A stretch of 64,000 nt of DNA, taken from NCBI RefSeq assembly GCF_900323885.1, contig NZ_OOHJ01000018.1, positions 3,149,001 through 3,213,000 of the forward strand, given 5' to 3'. The notes below the pieces were generated by a model. It ran no database searches. It worked only from the letters and a program-made list of their open reading frames with translations, and was not told the origin of the DNA. The position numbers and the translations under genes were made by a program. Source of the stretch: [Actinomadura] parvosata subsp. kistnae. GTDB lineage: Bacteria; Actinomycetota; Actinomycetes; Streptosporangiales; Streptosporangiaceae. Shown here piece by piece: positions 48,977-58,715 of this stretch; within the stretch, counting starts at the first letter, position 1; every line of letters starts with the position of its first letter.

Positions 48977-49269
48977 CCACGCACTACCTCGTCCTGTCCG
49001 GCATCCTCTTCGCCATCGGCGCACTCGGCGTGCTGATCAGGCGCAACGCGATCGTGGTGTTCATGTGCGTCGAGCTGATGCTCAACGCCTGCAACCTCGC
49101 CTTCGTCACCTTCTCCAGGCAGGTCGGCAACCTGGAGGGCCAGATCATCGCGTTCTTCGTGATGGTGGTGGCCGCGGCCGAGGTCGTGGTCGGCCTGGCC
49201 ATCATCGTGACGATCTTCCGAACCCGCAGGTCCGCGTCCGTCGACGACGCGAACCTGCTGAAGTACTAA
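48973..49269 (+). CDS. nuoK: NADH-quinone oxidoreductase subunit K
   Basis: A 98-aa three-helix subunit. Conserved glutamates for proton transfer lie in FMCVELMLNACNLAFV and AAAEVVVGLAI. The GTG start overlaps nuoJ by 4 bp. Confidence 0.97.
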   Translation: MTTHYLVLSGILFAIGALGVLIRRNAIVVFMCVELMLNACNLAFVTFSRQVGNLEGQIIAFFVMVVAAAEVVVGLAIIVTIFRTRRSASVDDANLLKY

Positions 49270-49279
49270 GAGGTGACTG

Positions 49280-51190
49280 GTGGAATCTCATATCGCTGAG
49301 ATCGTCCAGCACACCGGTGGAGTGATCGGCAACGCCTGGCTGATGATCGCCTTCCCGCTCGTCGGGGCGTTCATCCTGCTGGTGTTCAACCGGTTCACCA
49401 ACCGATGGGGCCATCTGCTGGGCGTGGCCATGTCCCTCGCCTCGTTCGTCGTGGCGGTGCTGGCGTTCTTCGAGCTGATCGGGTTCGGGGAGGAGGAGCG
49501 CCGCAGGGCCGTCCACCTCTACGAGTTCATCCCCGGCATGGTCGACATGGGGCTGCTCATCGACCCCCTGTCCATCAGCTTCGCGCTGCTGATCACCGGT
49601 GTGGGCTCGCTGATCCACATCTACTCGATCGGCTACATGGCCCACGACGAGCACCGGCGCAGGTTCTTCTCCTACCTGAACCTGTTCGTCGCCGCGATGC
49701 TGCTGCTGGTGCTGGCCGACAACTACGTCGGCCTGTTCATCGGCTGGGAGGGCGTGGGTCTGGCCTCGTACCTGCTGATCGGCTTCTGGCAGTTCAAGCC
49801 GTCGGCGGCGGTCGCGGCCAAGAAGGCGTTCGTCGTCAACCGCGTCGGTGACTTCGGCCTGCTGGTCGGCATGTTCATCATCTGGACCACGTTCGGCACC
49901 CTGACCTTCGCCGAGCTGGGCGAGAAGATCCAGCCCGGCCAGACGAACGGCACCATGCTCGCCATCGGCCTGCTGCTGCTCCTCGGCGCGTGCGGCAAGT
50001 CGGCGCAGCTCCCGCTGCAGTCGTGGCTCCTCGACGCCATGGAGGGCCCGACCCCGGTCTCGGCCCTCATCCACGCCGCCACCATGGTCACCGCAGGCGT
50101 CTACCTGGTCGTCCGCTCCGGGGCGTTCTTCTTCCCCGAGGGCTCCGGCGCCGCGCTCGCCGTCGCCATCGTCGGCGCGGCCACGCTGCTCGCCGGTGCG
50201 ATCATCGGTTGCGCCAAGGACGACATCAAGAAGGGCCTGGCCGGCTCCACGATGTCGCAGATCGGCTACATGATGCTCGGCGCGGGCCTCGGCCCGGCGG
50301 GCTACGCCTTCGCGATCGGCCACCTGATCACGCACGGCTTCTTCAAGGCCGACATGTTCCTCGGCGCCGGCTCCGTCATGCACGGCATGAACGACGAGGT
50401 CGACATGCGCAAGTACGGCGCCCTGCGCAAGGTCATGCCGATCACGTTCGTCACGTTCTTCATCGGCTATCTGGCGATCATCGGCTTCCCGCTGCTGTCC
50501 GGCTACTTCACCAAGGACGGCATCATCGAGACCGCGGTCCACCACCAGCCCATCCTCGGCTGGCTGGCCGTGCTCGGCGCCGGCATCACCGGCTTCTACA
50601 TGTCGCGGATGGTCTTCATGACCTTCTTCGGCCAGAAGCGCTGGGCCGACGACGCGCACCCGCACGAGTCGCCGCTCGTCATGACGGTGCCGCTGATGAT
50701 CCTGTCGCTCGGCGCGCTCGGCCTGGGCGCCTACCTGGTGCTCAGCAACCGGCTCCTGCTGTTCCTGGCCCCGGCCGTCGGCCGGCCCGAGGAGCTGCCG
50801 GAGTTCGCGCCGTTCGCCCCGTCCGGCCTGGCCACGCTCGGCCTCGTCGCGGTCGGCGCGATCTTCGCCTGGATGAAGTACGGCCGGGCCGAGGTGCCGT
50901 CGGTGCAGCCGCGCGGCTCCTTCCTCACCACGTTCGCCCGGCGCGACCTCTACGGTGACGCGCTCAACGAGTCGCTCTTCATGCGCCCCGGCCAGTGGCT
51001 GACCCGCCTCGCGGTGTTCTTCGACAACCGCGGCGTCGACGGGATCGTCAACGGCCTGGCGGCGGGCATCGGCGGCAGCTCCGGGCGCCTGAGGCGGGTC
51101 CAGACGGGCTTCGCCAGAACGTACGCGCTGTCCATCTTCATCGGTGCCGCCCTGCTGACCGGCGCCCTGCTCCTCGTTGGGAACATCTGA
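49280..51190 (+). CDS. nuoL: NADH-quinone oxidoreductase subunit L
   Basis: A 636-aa antiporter-like proton-pumping subunit with about 16 transmembrane helices. Core motifs are LFIGWEGVGLASYLLIGFW, LPLQSWLLDAMEGPTPVSAL (about residues 240-260) and MVTAGVYLV. The long lateral helix near the C terminus is expected around 520-580. The GTG at 49280 lies 10 bp after nuoK, the only non-overlapping junction in this part of the operon. Confidence 0.96.
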   Translation: MESHIAEIVQHTGGVIGNAWLMIAFPLVGAFILLVFNRFTNRWGHLLGVAMSLASFVVAVLAFFELIGFGEEERRRAVHLYEFIPGMVDMGLLIDPLSISFALLITGVGSLIHIYSIGYMAHDEHRRRFFSYLNLFVAAMLLLVLADNYVGLFIGWEGVGLASYLLIGFWQFKPSAAVAAKKAFVVNRVGDFGLLVGMFIIWTTFGTLTFAELGEKIQPGQTNGTMLAIGLLLLLGACGKSAQLPLQSWLLDAMEGPTPVSALIHAATMVTAGVYLVVRSGAFFFPEGSGAALAVAIVGAATLLAGAIIGCAKDDIKKGLAGSTMSQIGYMMLGAGLGPAGYAFAIGHLITHGFFKADMFLGAGSVMHGMNDEVDMRKYGALRKVMPITFVTFFIGYLAIIGFPLLSGYFTKDGIIETAVHHQPILGWLAVLGAGITGFYMSRMVFMTFFGQKRWADDAHPHESPLVMTVPLMILSLGALGLGAYLVLSNRLLLFLAPAVGRPEELPEFAPFAPSGLATLGLVAVGAIFAWMKYGRAEVPSVQPRGSFLTTFARRDLYGDALNESLFMRPGQWLTRLAVFFDNRGVDGIVNGLAAGIGGSSGRLRRVQTGFARTYALSIFIGAALLTGALLLVGNI

Positions 51191-52749
51191 TGTCACCCTG
51201 GCTTCCGATACTCATGGCGGTGCCCGTGGTGGGCGCCATCGTGGTGGCCCTGCTTCCCAAGGGCAGTGACAAGCTGGCCAAGCAGGTAGCGCTGCTCGTC
51301 TCGCTGCTGGTGCTGGTCCTCACGGGCGTCGTGGCCGCCGGGTTCAAGCCGTCGGGCGAGCGCTTCCAGTTCGTCGCCGAGTACAACTGGATCCCGAGCT
51401 TCGGCGTGAAGTTCGGGGTCGGCGTCGACGGTGTCGCCCTGGTGCTCATCGCCCTGTCGGCGGTGCTGGTGCCGATCGTGATCCTGGCGTCCTGGCACGA
51501 CGCCGACGGCGTCAAGACCGCCGACGGCACGCTGATCACGCCCAAGCGGTCGGTGAAGACGTACTTCTCGCTGCTGCTCGTGCTCGAAGCGATGATGATC
51601 GGCGTCTTCGCGGCGACCGACATCTTCCTGTTCTACGTCTTCTTCGAAGCCATGCTGATCCCGATGTACTTCATGATCGGGTCGTACGGCGGCGCCCAGC
51701 GGTCCTACGCGGCCGTCAAGTTCCTGCTGTACTCGCTGTTCGGCGGCCTGCTCATGCTGGTCGCGGTCATCGGGCTGTACTTCGTGGCCGGCAAGCAGAC
51801 GTTCATGTTCCCCGAGCTCGTCGGGGCCATCCAGGACCCGGTCACGCAGAAGTGGCTGTTCGCCGGCTTCTTCATCGCCTTCGCCATCAAGGCGCCGCTG
51901 TGGCCGGTGCACACCTGGCTGCCCGACGCGGCCGCCCAGGCCCCGGCCGGCGCCGCGGTGCTGCTGGTGGGTGTGCTGGACAAGGTTGGCACGTTCGGGA
52001 TGCTGCGCTTCTGCCTGGAGCTGTTCCCCGACGCCGCCAAGGCGTTCACGATGCCGATCGTCGTCCTGGCGGTCATCAGCATCATCTACGGCGCCATCGT
52101 CGCCATCGGGCAGACCGACATGAAGCGGCTCATCGCCTACACGTCGATCTCCCACTTCGGCTTCATCGTCCTGGGCGTGTTCGCCATGTCGTCCGTCGCC
52201 CAGTCCGGCGCGGCGCTCTACATGGTCAACCACGGCTTCGCCACCGGCGCGCTGTTCCTGGCCGCCGGGTTCCTCATCGCGCGGCGCGGCTCGCCGTTCA
52301 TCGCCGACTACGGCGGCGTGCAGAAGGTCGCGCCGCTGCTCGCGGGCTTCTTCCTGGTCGCCGGTCTGGCCGGTCTCTCGCTGCCGGGCCTGTCGTCCTT
52401 CGTCAGCGAGTTCATGGTCATGATCGGCACGTACTCCAGCCAGGCGCACGGCTCCGGCGCCCTGACGGTGGCCGCGATCATCTCCGCGGTGGCCGTGATC
52501 CTCGCGGCCGTCTACATCCTGTGGATGGTGCAGCGCACCATGAACGGGCCGACGGCCGAGCCGGTCAAGGCGTTCAAGGACCTGAACGCCCGCGAGGTCT
52601 GGGTGCTGGCTCCGCTGGTCGCCCTCATCATCGGCTTCGGCTTCTTCCCCAAGCCGCTGCTCGATGTGATCAACCCGTCTGTGCAACAGACGCTGACCAA
52701 CGTGAAGGTGCCCACCTCCACCATCGCTGAGAAGGGGACAGGTCAGTGA
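51190..52749 (+). CDS. nuoM: NADH-quinone oxidoreductase subunit M
   Basis: A 519-aa antiporter-like subunit with about 14 transmembrane helices. Signatures are FYVFFEAMLIPMYFMIG, LWPVHTWLPDAAAQAPAGAA and YTSISHFGFIVLGVFA. The ATG at 51190 overlaps the nuoL stop by one base (TGATG). It overlaps nuoN by 4 bp. Confidence 0.96.
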   Translation: MSPWLPILMAVPVVGAIVVALLPKGSDKLAKQVALLVSLLVLVLTGVVAAGFKPSGERFQFVAEYNWIPSFGVKFGVGVDGVALVLIALSAVLVPIVILASWHDADGVKTADGTLITPKRSVKTYFSLLLVLEAMMIGVFAATDIFLFYVFFEAMLIPMYFMIGSYGGAQRSYAAVKFLLYSLFGGLLMLVAVIGLYFVAGKQTFMFPELVGAIQDPVTQKWLFAGFFIAFAIKAPLWPVHTWLPDAAAQAPAGAAVLLVGVLDKVGTFGMLRFCLELFPDAAKAFTMPIVVLAVISIIYGAIVAIGQTDMKRLIAYTSISHFGFIVLGVFAMSSVAQSGAALYMVNHGFATGALFLAAGFLIARRGSPFIADYGGVQKVAPLLAGFFLVAGLAGLSLPGLSSFVSEFMVMIGTYSSQAHGSGALTVAAIISAVAVILAAVYILWMVQRTMNGPTAEPVKAFKDLNAREVWVLAPLVALIIGFGFFPKPLLDVINPSVQQTLTNVKVPTSTIAEKGTGQ

Positions 52750-54338
52750 ACCCCGCCATCGAAGCGCCGACGATCGAGTACGGCACGCTGGCGCCGCTGC
52801 TGATCATCTTCGGCGCGGCCTGCATCGGCGTGCTCGTCGAGGCGTTCGCGCCGCGCTACCTGCGCAAGTCCATCCACGTGCCGCTCACCCTGCTGAGCCT
52901 GGCCGGCGCGTTCGCGCTGGTGCTGGTGCAGACCGTGCGCGGCCAGATCTCCACCACGGCCTCCGCCATGGGCGCGGTCGCCGTGGACGGGCCCTCGCTG
53001 TTCATCTGGGGCGTCATCCTCGTCCTGTCGTTCGTCTGCGTGCTGCTGATCAACGACGAGGGGCACTTCGTGGCCTCCGCCGCGGCCGTGCCGGGCAGCG
53101 CCGACGAGGAGGAGGCCGAGGCCCACGACAACGGCACCGGCCACACCGAGGTCTACCCGCTGGTCCTGTTCGCCGTGGGCGGCATGCTGCTGTTCCCGGC
53201 CGCGCACGACCTGCTGATGATGTTCGTGGCCCTCGAGGTCATGTCGCTGCCTCTCTACTTGCTCTGCGGCCTGGCCCGCAGGCGCCGCCTGCTGTCGCAG
53301 GAGGCGTCCATGAAGTACTTCCTGCTGGGCGCCTTCTCCTCGGCGTTCTTCCTGTACGGCACCGCCATGATCTACGGCTTCGCGGGCACCGTCTCGCTGC
53401 CGGGCATCAACAAGGCCCTGGCCTCGGGCAACACGCTCGACCCGCTGCTGCTGATCGGGTTCGCGCTGCTCGGCGTGGGCCTGCTGTTCAAGATCGGCGC
53501 GGCGCCGTTCCAGGCATGGAAGCCGGACGTCTACCAGGGCGCCCCGACCCCCATCACCGCCCTCATGGCCTCCGGCACGCTCGTCGCGGCCGTCGGCGCC
53601 GTGCTGCGGGTCTTCTGGGTGGGCCTGGGCAACCTCGACTGGGAGTGGCGGCCGGTCATCTGGGGCGTCGCCGCCCTCACGATGATCGTCGGCTCGATCC
53701 TGGCGATCACGCAGACCGAGATCAAGCGCATGCTCGCCTACTCGTCCATCGCGCACGCCGGCTTCCTGCTGGTCGGCGTGATGGCCACGTACGGCAGCGC
53801 CCAGCAGAACGCCGGCTCGCTCAAGGCGATCCTGTTCTACCTCGCGGTCTACGGCATCACCACGGTCGGCGCGTTCGCCGTACTGACGCTCGTGCGCGAC
53901 CCGGGCGGCGAGGCGGGGCACCTGTCCCGCTGGGCCGGCCTCGGCAAGCGCGCGCCCGTCCTGTCCGGCGTGTTCGCCTTCTTCCTGCTCGCCTTCGCCG
54001 GAATCCCGCTGACCAGCGGCTTCTTCGGCAAGTACGCCGTCTTCGCCGCCGCACTGAACAGCGGCACGCAGCCCGGCGACTCCATGGGCGGCTGGATGGC
54101 CGGCCTGGTCGTCGTGGGCGTGGTCGCCTCCGCGATCGCCGCGTTCTTCTACGTCCGCGTGATCGTGCTGATGTTCTTCAGCGAGCCGGCGGCCGACGGC
54201 CCGGCCATCGCGGCCCCCAGTATGGGGACCGTGGCGGTCATCGCGGTTTCGCTGCTGGTTACCGTAGGAGTGGGGCTCTACCCGGAGTCCGTGCTCGGTG
54301 TCGCCAACGACGCTGCCAGCAGCCTGTTCATCAGATAG
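52746..54338 (+). CDS. nuoN: NADH-quinone oxidoreductase subunit N
   Basis: A 530-aa antiporter-like subunit with about 14 transmembrane helices. Signatures are FVALEVMSLPLYLLCGLARR, APFQAWKPDVYQGAPTPITA and MLAYSSIAHAGFLLVGVMA. The acidic insert SADEEEAEAHDNGTGHTE between early helices is longer than in E. coli. It is the last nuo gene, with the polyprenyl synthase 15 bp later. Confidence 0.96.
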   Translation: MNPAIEAPTIEYGTLAPLLIIFGAACIGVLVEAFAPRYLRKSIHVPLTLLSLAGAFALVLVQTVRGQISTTASAMGAVAVDGPSLFIWGVILVLSFVCVLLINDEGHFVASAAAVPGSADEEEAEAHDNGTGHTEVYPLVLFAVGGMLLFPAAHDLLMMFVALEVMSLPLYLLCGLARRRRLLSQEASMKYFLLGAFSSAFFLYGTAMIYGFAGTVSLPGINKALASGNTLDPLLLIGFALLGVGLLFKIGAAPFQAWKPDVYQGAPTPITALMASGTLVAAVGAVLRVFWVGLGNLDWEWRPVIWGVAALTMIVGSILAITQTEIKRMLAYSSIAHAGFLLVGVMATYGSAQQNAGSLKAILFYLAVYGITTVGAFAVLTLVRDPGGEAGHLSRWAGLGKRAPVLSGVFAFFLLAFAGIPLTSGFFGKYAVFAAALNSGTQPGDSMGGWMAGLVVVGVVASAIAAFFYVRVIVLMFFSEPAADGPAIAAPSMGTVAVIAVSLLVTVGVGLYPESVLGVANDAASSLFIR

Positions 54339-54353
54339 ACAAGGGGATCTCGT

Positions 54354-55343
54354 ATGTCTGCGCCTCCCGTGGTTGACCTTCCCATTGCGGACGAGCGGTT
54401 GGCGCAGGACGTGGCCAACGGCCTGGCCGCGGTCGAGAAGCTCCTGCGCTCGTCGGTCGAGAGCGACGACGCCTTCGTCACGGAGGTGTCGAAGCACCTC
54501 ATCGAGGCGGGCGGCAAGCGGTTCCGTACGCTCATGGTGCTGCTCGCCGCCCAGTTCGGCGACCCGTCGGCGCCGGGTGTCGTGCCCGGCGCCGTGGTCA
54601 TCGAGCTGACCCACCTCGGCTCGCTCTACCACGACGACGTCATGGACGAGGCCCCGGTCCGCCGGGGCTCCCCGTCCGCGAACGCCCGGTGGGACAACAC
54701 CGTGGCCATCCTCACCGGCGACTACCTGTTCGCCCAGGCGTCCGACCTGCTGGCCGACCTCGGGCCCGAGCTGATCCGCATCCAGGCGCAGACGTTCTCC
54801 CGCCTGGTCCAGGGCCAGATCCGCGAGACGATCGGCCCTCGCGACGACGAAGACCCGATCGCCCACTACCTCGGCGTCCTGGCCGACAAGACGGGCTCCC
54901 TCATCGCCGCCTCCGGCCGTTTCGGCGCGCTGCTGTCGGGCGCGCCGGCGGACGTGGAAGAGCGCCTCAGCCGCGCCTGCGAGGCCATCGGGGTGGCCTG
55001 GCAGCTCGGCGACGACCTGCTCGACGTCGCCTCCAGCGGCGCCCAGTCCGGCAAGACGCCCGGCACCGACCTGCGCGAGGGCATCAAGACCCTCCCCGTC
55101 CTGTACGCGCTGGCCGCCGGCGACTCCCCGCGCCTGACCGCCCTGCTGTCCGGCCCCGTGGCCGAGCAGGACGTCGAGGAGGCGCTCACGCTGCTGCGCG
55201 CCCACCCCGGCATGGCTCAGGCCCGCGCCGAGCTGGTGGCCTGGATCGACCGCGCCCGCGCCGACATCTCGGGCCTGCCCGACATCCCGGCCAAGGACGC
55301 GTTCCTGGCGCTCTGCGACTACGTGGTCGAACGCTCCGGCTGA
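54354..55343 (+). CDS. Polyprenyl diphosphate synthase (GrcC-like), menaquinone side chain
   Basis: A 329-aa trans-prenyltransferase. The first aspartate-rich motif is in SLYHDDVMDEAPVRRG (about residues 93-108) and the second is LGDDLLDVA (about 220-228). The size and the FARM region fit medium or long-chain synthases that make the C35-C50 chain of menaquinone. Placement directly after nuoN, with menG and the reductase upstream, supports that role. The last 25 bp overlap the convergent rarD gene. Confidence 0.94.
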   Translation: MSAPPVVDLPIADERLAQDVANGLAAVEKLLRSSVESDDAFVTEVSKHLIEAGGKRFRTLMVLLAAQFGDPSAPGVVPGAVVIELTHLGSLYHDDVMDEAPVRRGSPSANARWDNTVAILTGDYLFAQASDLLADLGPELIRIQAQTFSRLVQGQIRETIGPRDDEDPIAHYLGVLADKTGSLIAASGRFGALLSGAPADVEERLSRACEAIGVAWQLGDDLLDVASSGAQSGKTPGTDLREGIKTLPVLYALAAGDSPRLTALLSGPVAEQDVEEALTLLRAHPGMAQARAELVAWIDRARADISGLPDIPAKDAFLALCDYVVERSG

Positions 55344-56248
55344 GGCACCGCCGCCTTACGGGCGGTACGGGTCCTCCGTGCCGCCCGCAGGCTGTCGTAC
55401 GTGAAGATGATCAGCGCCAGCCACACGATCGAGAAGCCGATCCACCGGCTCGACGGCATGACCTCCTTCGCGATCACCACCCCGCACACCATCTGCAGGA
55501 TCGGCGCGATGTACTGCAGCAGCCCGATCGTGCTCAGCGGCACCCTGATCGCCGCCGCCCCGAAGCAGAGCAGCGGCAGCGCCGTGATGACCCCGGCGCC
55601 CACCAGCAGCGCGATGTGCCCCGGCCCCTGCGTGCCGAACGTCGACCCACCTGTCACCTGGAGATACACCAGGTAACCGAGGGCGGGCAGCAGCAGCACC
55701 AGCGTCTCGACCGCCAGGCTCTCCGTCGCCGCCACGTTCGCCCGCTTCTTGACCAGCCCGTAGATGCCGAAGCTGAACGCCAGCGTCAGCGCGATCCATG
55801 GCAGGCGCCCGTAGTCGAGCGTCAGCACCAGCACCGCCAGCGCCCCGAACCCGACCGCCACCCGCAGCCGCTCCCGCAGCAGCACCACCCCGAACAGCAC
55901 GTTGACCAGCGGGTTGATGAAGTACCCGAGGGCGCTCTCCACGACGTGGCCGGTGTTGACGGCGTAGATGTAGGTGCCCCAGTTGACGGTCACGACGATG
56001 GCGGCGACGGTCAGCAGGGCCAGCTTGGCCGGCTGCCGGACGATCGCCTTCACCCACGACCAGTGCCGGCGCACGGCCAGCGCGACGGCGACGACGACCA
56101 GCGACCACACCATCCGGTGGGCGAGGATCTCGACGGCCCCGGAGGGCTTCAACAGGGGCCAGTAGAGGGGGAACAGCCCCCACATGGTGTAGGCGGCGAT
56201 CCCGTAGAACACGCCACGCCGAAGGTCAGGCATGTCCCCGATTGTCAC
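55319..56248 (-). CDS. rarD: EamA family transporter RarD
   Basis: A 309-aa membrane protein with ten predicted transmembrane helices in two EamA repeats. It starts MPDLRRGVFYGIAAYTMWG, the RarD family's N terminus, after five extra residues if GTG at 56248 is the start. NWGTYIYAVNTGHVVESALG (about residues 90-109) and LSTIGLLQYIAPILQMVCGV are RarD signatures. GTG 56248 has AAGGTGG and AAGG just upstream; ATG 56233 is the alternative. The transported metabolite is unknown. Confidence 0.92.
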   Translation of the reverse strand: MTIGDMPDLRRGVFYGIAAYTMWGLFPLYWPLLKPSGAVEILAHRMVWSLVVVAVALAVRRHWSWVKAIVRQPAKLALLTVAAIVVTVNWGTYIYAVNTGHVVESALGYFINPLVNVLFGVVLLRERLRVAVGFGALAVLVLTLDYGRLPWIALTLAFSFGIYGLVKKRANVAATESLAVETLVLLLPALGYLVYLQVTGGSTFGTQGPGHIALLVGAGVITALPLLCFGAAAIRVPLSTIGLLQYIAPILQMVCGVVIAKEVMPSSRWIGFSIVWLALIIFTYDSLRAARRTRTARKAAVPQPERSTT

Positions 56249-56355
56249 CCCTTACCACCTTTAAACACAAATTTCGTGCACTAAGCGGAATTGTGTAGAC
56301 ATCCTTAAGTGTTGAGGCGTGTGTAGGCTGGATCACGACCTGTGGAGGTAGCGCT

Positions 56356-57018
<663 letters not shown>

Positions 57019-57058
57019 GCCTGCGCTCGCTCAGGGATCGCGATTCTGTGCAGAAAGA

Positions 57059-57064
57059 TATACA
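57059..57064 (+). promoter_or_regulatory. -10-like TATACA for the toxin-antitoxin operon, probably leaderless
   Basis: TATACA ends 9 bp before the antitoxin ATG, so transcription would begin at or next to the start codon. CTGT (57046-57049) and ACAG (57062-57065) form a short inverted repeat over it, as expected of an autoregulatory operator. No good -35 is seen. Confidence 0.4.
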
Positions 57065-57072
57065 GTTGGCGT

Positions 57073-57381
57073 ATGACTGTTCTGCACGACGCCACTGAAC
57101 TGAGCGTCACAGAAGCGGCCCAGCGAGGAGTTGCCCGCCTGGTGGCTGATGCGGAGCAGGGAACCGATCTGGTGGTCACCCGTCGGCATCAGCCGGTGGC
57201 GGCAGTGGTGAGCATCCGCCGGCTCAACGAGTTGGAGAAGGCGGCGGCCGATCTGCGTGATCTGGCGCTCGTGCTTGCCCGATCGGTCACGGACACGGGG
57301 GAGCGGGTCTCGCTCGATGAGGTGCTCGCCGCTTTCGGGCATACTCGCGAGTCGCTGTCTGCTATCCCGGACGATGAGTGA
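57073..57381 (+). CDS. Phd/YefM-type antitoxin
   Basis: A 102-aa antitoxin. The N-terminal Phd fold reads LSVTEAAQRGVARLVADAEQ, then DLVVTRRHQPVAAVVSIRRL, the classic 'ITR.G.PVAVLVS' pattern that dimerises and binds the operator. The C-terminal half (about residues 60-102) is acidic and should wrap around the toxin. The codon bias is softer (more A/T at third positions) than in flanking genes. It precedes the toxin gene by 3 bp. Confidence 0.9.
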   Translation: MTVLHDATELSVTEAAQRGVARLVADAEQGTDLVVTRRHQPVAAVVSIRRLNELEKAAADLRDLALVLARSVTDTGERVSLDEVLAAFGHTRESLSAIPDDE

Positions 57382-57384
57382 ATC

Positions 57385-57903
57385 GTGTCCGACGTCGTAT
57401 TCACGGCGCCGGCGGTCGACGACCTCCGGCGCATTGGCCCAGACACGGTGCCCAAAGTACTCAAGAAGATCCTTCTCCTGCTGGACAACCCTGAAGCTGG
57501 TTACCCGCTTGGCGGGGAACTGACGGGTTTCCGGAAGCTGGTGGTCGGTCGTAACACCTGGCGTGTCGTCTACCGCATCACCGAGGACAAGTCGGTGGAG
57601 ATCTGCGAGGTGTGGGCTGTCGGCGAGCGGGCCGACGCGGAAGTGTACGCGGAGGCGACGGCGAGGGTTCGCGAAGCGGGTGCTGGCCGTCCCGAGATCG
57701 TACAACTCGGCCAGGTGATCGAGCGCCTGGGCACGCTGGCCGATCGCATGCGGGTGGAGAAAGCGCCCCCTAGAGAACCGGTTCCGGATTGGCTCGCGGA
57801 TCGGTTGATTTACACGGCCGGGATGGCCCGGGAGGACGTTGCTGCTCTTGACCTCCAAGAGGCCGTCGACTTGTGGGCTGACTACCGATCGAAGGCCCGG
57901 TAG
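57385..57903 (+). CDS. RelE/ParE-family toxin with a C-terminal extension
   Basis: A 172-aa protein (GTG start). Residues 1-90 form a RelE/ParE fold: FTAPAVDDLRRIG, KILLLLDNPEAGYPLGGELT, GFRKLVVGRNTWRVVYRIT, VEICEVWAVGERADAEVY. The arginine and tyrosine positions fit ribosome-dependent mRNA cleavage, but the catalytic set cannot be confirmed. Residues 91-172 are an extra region, probably helical (QVIERLGTLADRMRVE, WLADRLIYTAGM, LQEAVDLWADYR), about as long as the toxin itself. It is unlike compact RelE toxins of 85-100 residues. Codon use is less GC-rich than that of neighbours. Confidence 0.88.
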   Translation: MSDVVFTAPAVDDLRRIGPDTVPKVLKKILLLLDNPEAGYPLGGELTGFRKLVVGRNTWRVVYRITEDKSVEICEVWAVGERADAEVYAEATARVREAGAGRPEIVQLGQVIERLGTLADRMRVEKAPPREPVPDWLADRLIYTAGMAREDVAALDLQEAVDLWADYRSKAR

Positions 57904-57933
57904 GTTGCACGTCTCTTGCCTGGAGTGAAGCGC

Positions 57934-58032
57934 TACCACCAGCAGTACTTGTTCAAGGTCCCGAACGGGTACTGCGGCATCGGCGGCACCGGAGTCGCCT
58001 GCCCGGTCGGCCTGACCTCCGGCGAGGCGTAG
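57934..58032 (+). pseudogene. Remnant of an msrA 3' end (last 33 codons)
   Basis: It encodes YHQQYLFKVPNGYCGIGGTG followed by VACPVGLTSGEA and a TAG stop, equal to residues 189-220 of the intact MsrA with two substitutions. No start codon or catalytic domain is attached. Most differences are silent, which indicates a functional msrA from another lineage rather than decay of a fresh copy. Confidence 0.92.
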
Positions 58033-58058
58033 AACTACGGAGACAGCTCGATCCCGGC

Positions 58059-58649
58059 TCATGGGCGCCCGGCGTCGATCATGGGCCAGGGCGTGCTTTC
58101 GGCGATTTCCAGCTCGTTCATCGCCAGGTCCCAGAAGGACCTGTAGCGGTTGGCGCCGGGCAGCCATGGCGCGAGATACCAGGCTTCCCACTCGCCTTCA
58201 GAGGTTTTGACATGGGGATTGAGGAGAGCCGCTCCGTCATCCCAATATCCGATCAGAAGGGTGCTGGGCACGTACTCCCCTCTGTAATGGATGGAGTCCT
58301 GCTCCGTTCCGTAGACGAGGTAGAGCTCGTCGGGCACGCTCCACGAGTTCTCGCGCTGGGGTGCTGACCAGCTCTCGGCGGTCGAGGGATCGACATCGCG
58401 GAGCCAGCCGATTTCTTCGGTGCGCAGCAGGCAGCAGTCATCGTCGCTGCCCCATCCGTTGGCGAACAAAAGGAATTGCCGGTAACTCGGCGGCAGCTCC
58501 ACGCCCAGCCGCTCTTCAAGGCCCTGAACCTCTGCTTCGGTAGCGGGGGAATACAGGTCGCCGAGTGGGCGGACTTTCGGGTGATCGGAACCTTCGGTCG
58601 CCGGATGCCTTTTGGGGAAGCGTTCAGACCACGCGTACTGGGCACTCAT
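58059..58649 (-). CDS. SMI1/KNR4 (SUKH) family protein
   Basis: A 196-aa protein. The SUKH core begins ATEAEVQGLEERLGVELPPS with YRQFLLFANGWG (about residues 35-70), the hallmark of SMI1/KNR4 proteins, then LRTEEIGWLRDVDP. SUKH proteins often act as immunity proteins for contact-dependent toxins, but many stand alone. No cognate toxin is encoded nearby. It is convergent with the msrA remnant, 26 bp away. Confidence 0.9.
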   Translation of the reverse strand: MSAQYAWSERFPKRHPATEGSDHPKVRPLGDLYSPATEAEVQGLEERLGVELPPSYRQFLLFANGWGSDDDCCLLRTEEIGWLRDVDPSTAESWSAPQRENSWSVPDELYLVYGTEQDSIHYRGEYVPSTLLIGYWDDGAALLNPHVKTSEGEWEAWYLAPWLPGANRYRSFWDLAMNELEIAESTPWPMIDAGRP

Positions 58650-58715
58650 CGTGAAGAAGATAGCCCCGTTTCGGGGGCCTGCGCGTGCGCGACGTCTGCG
58701 CGCTACTCTGCTCCG

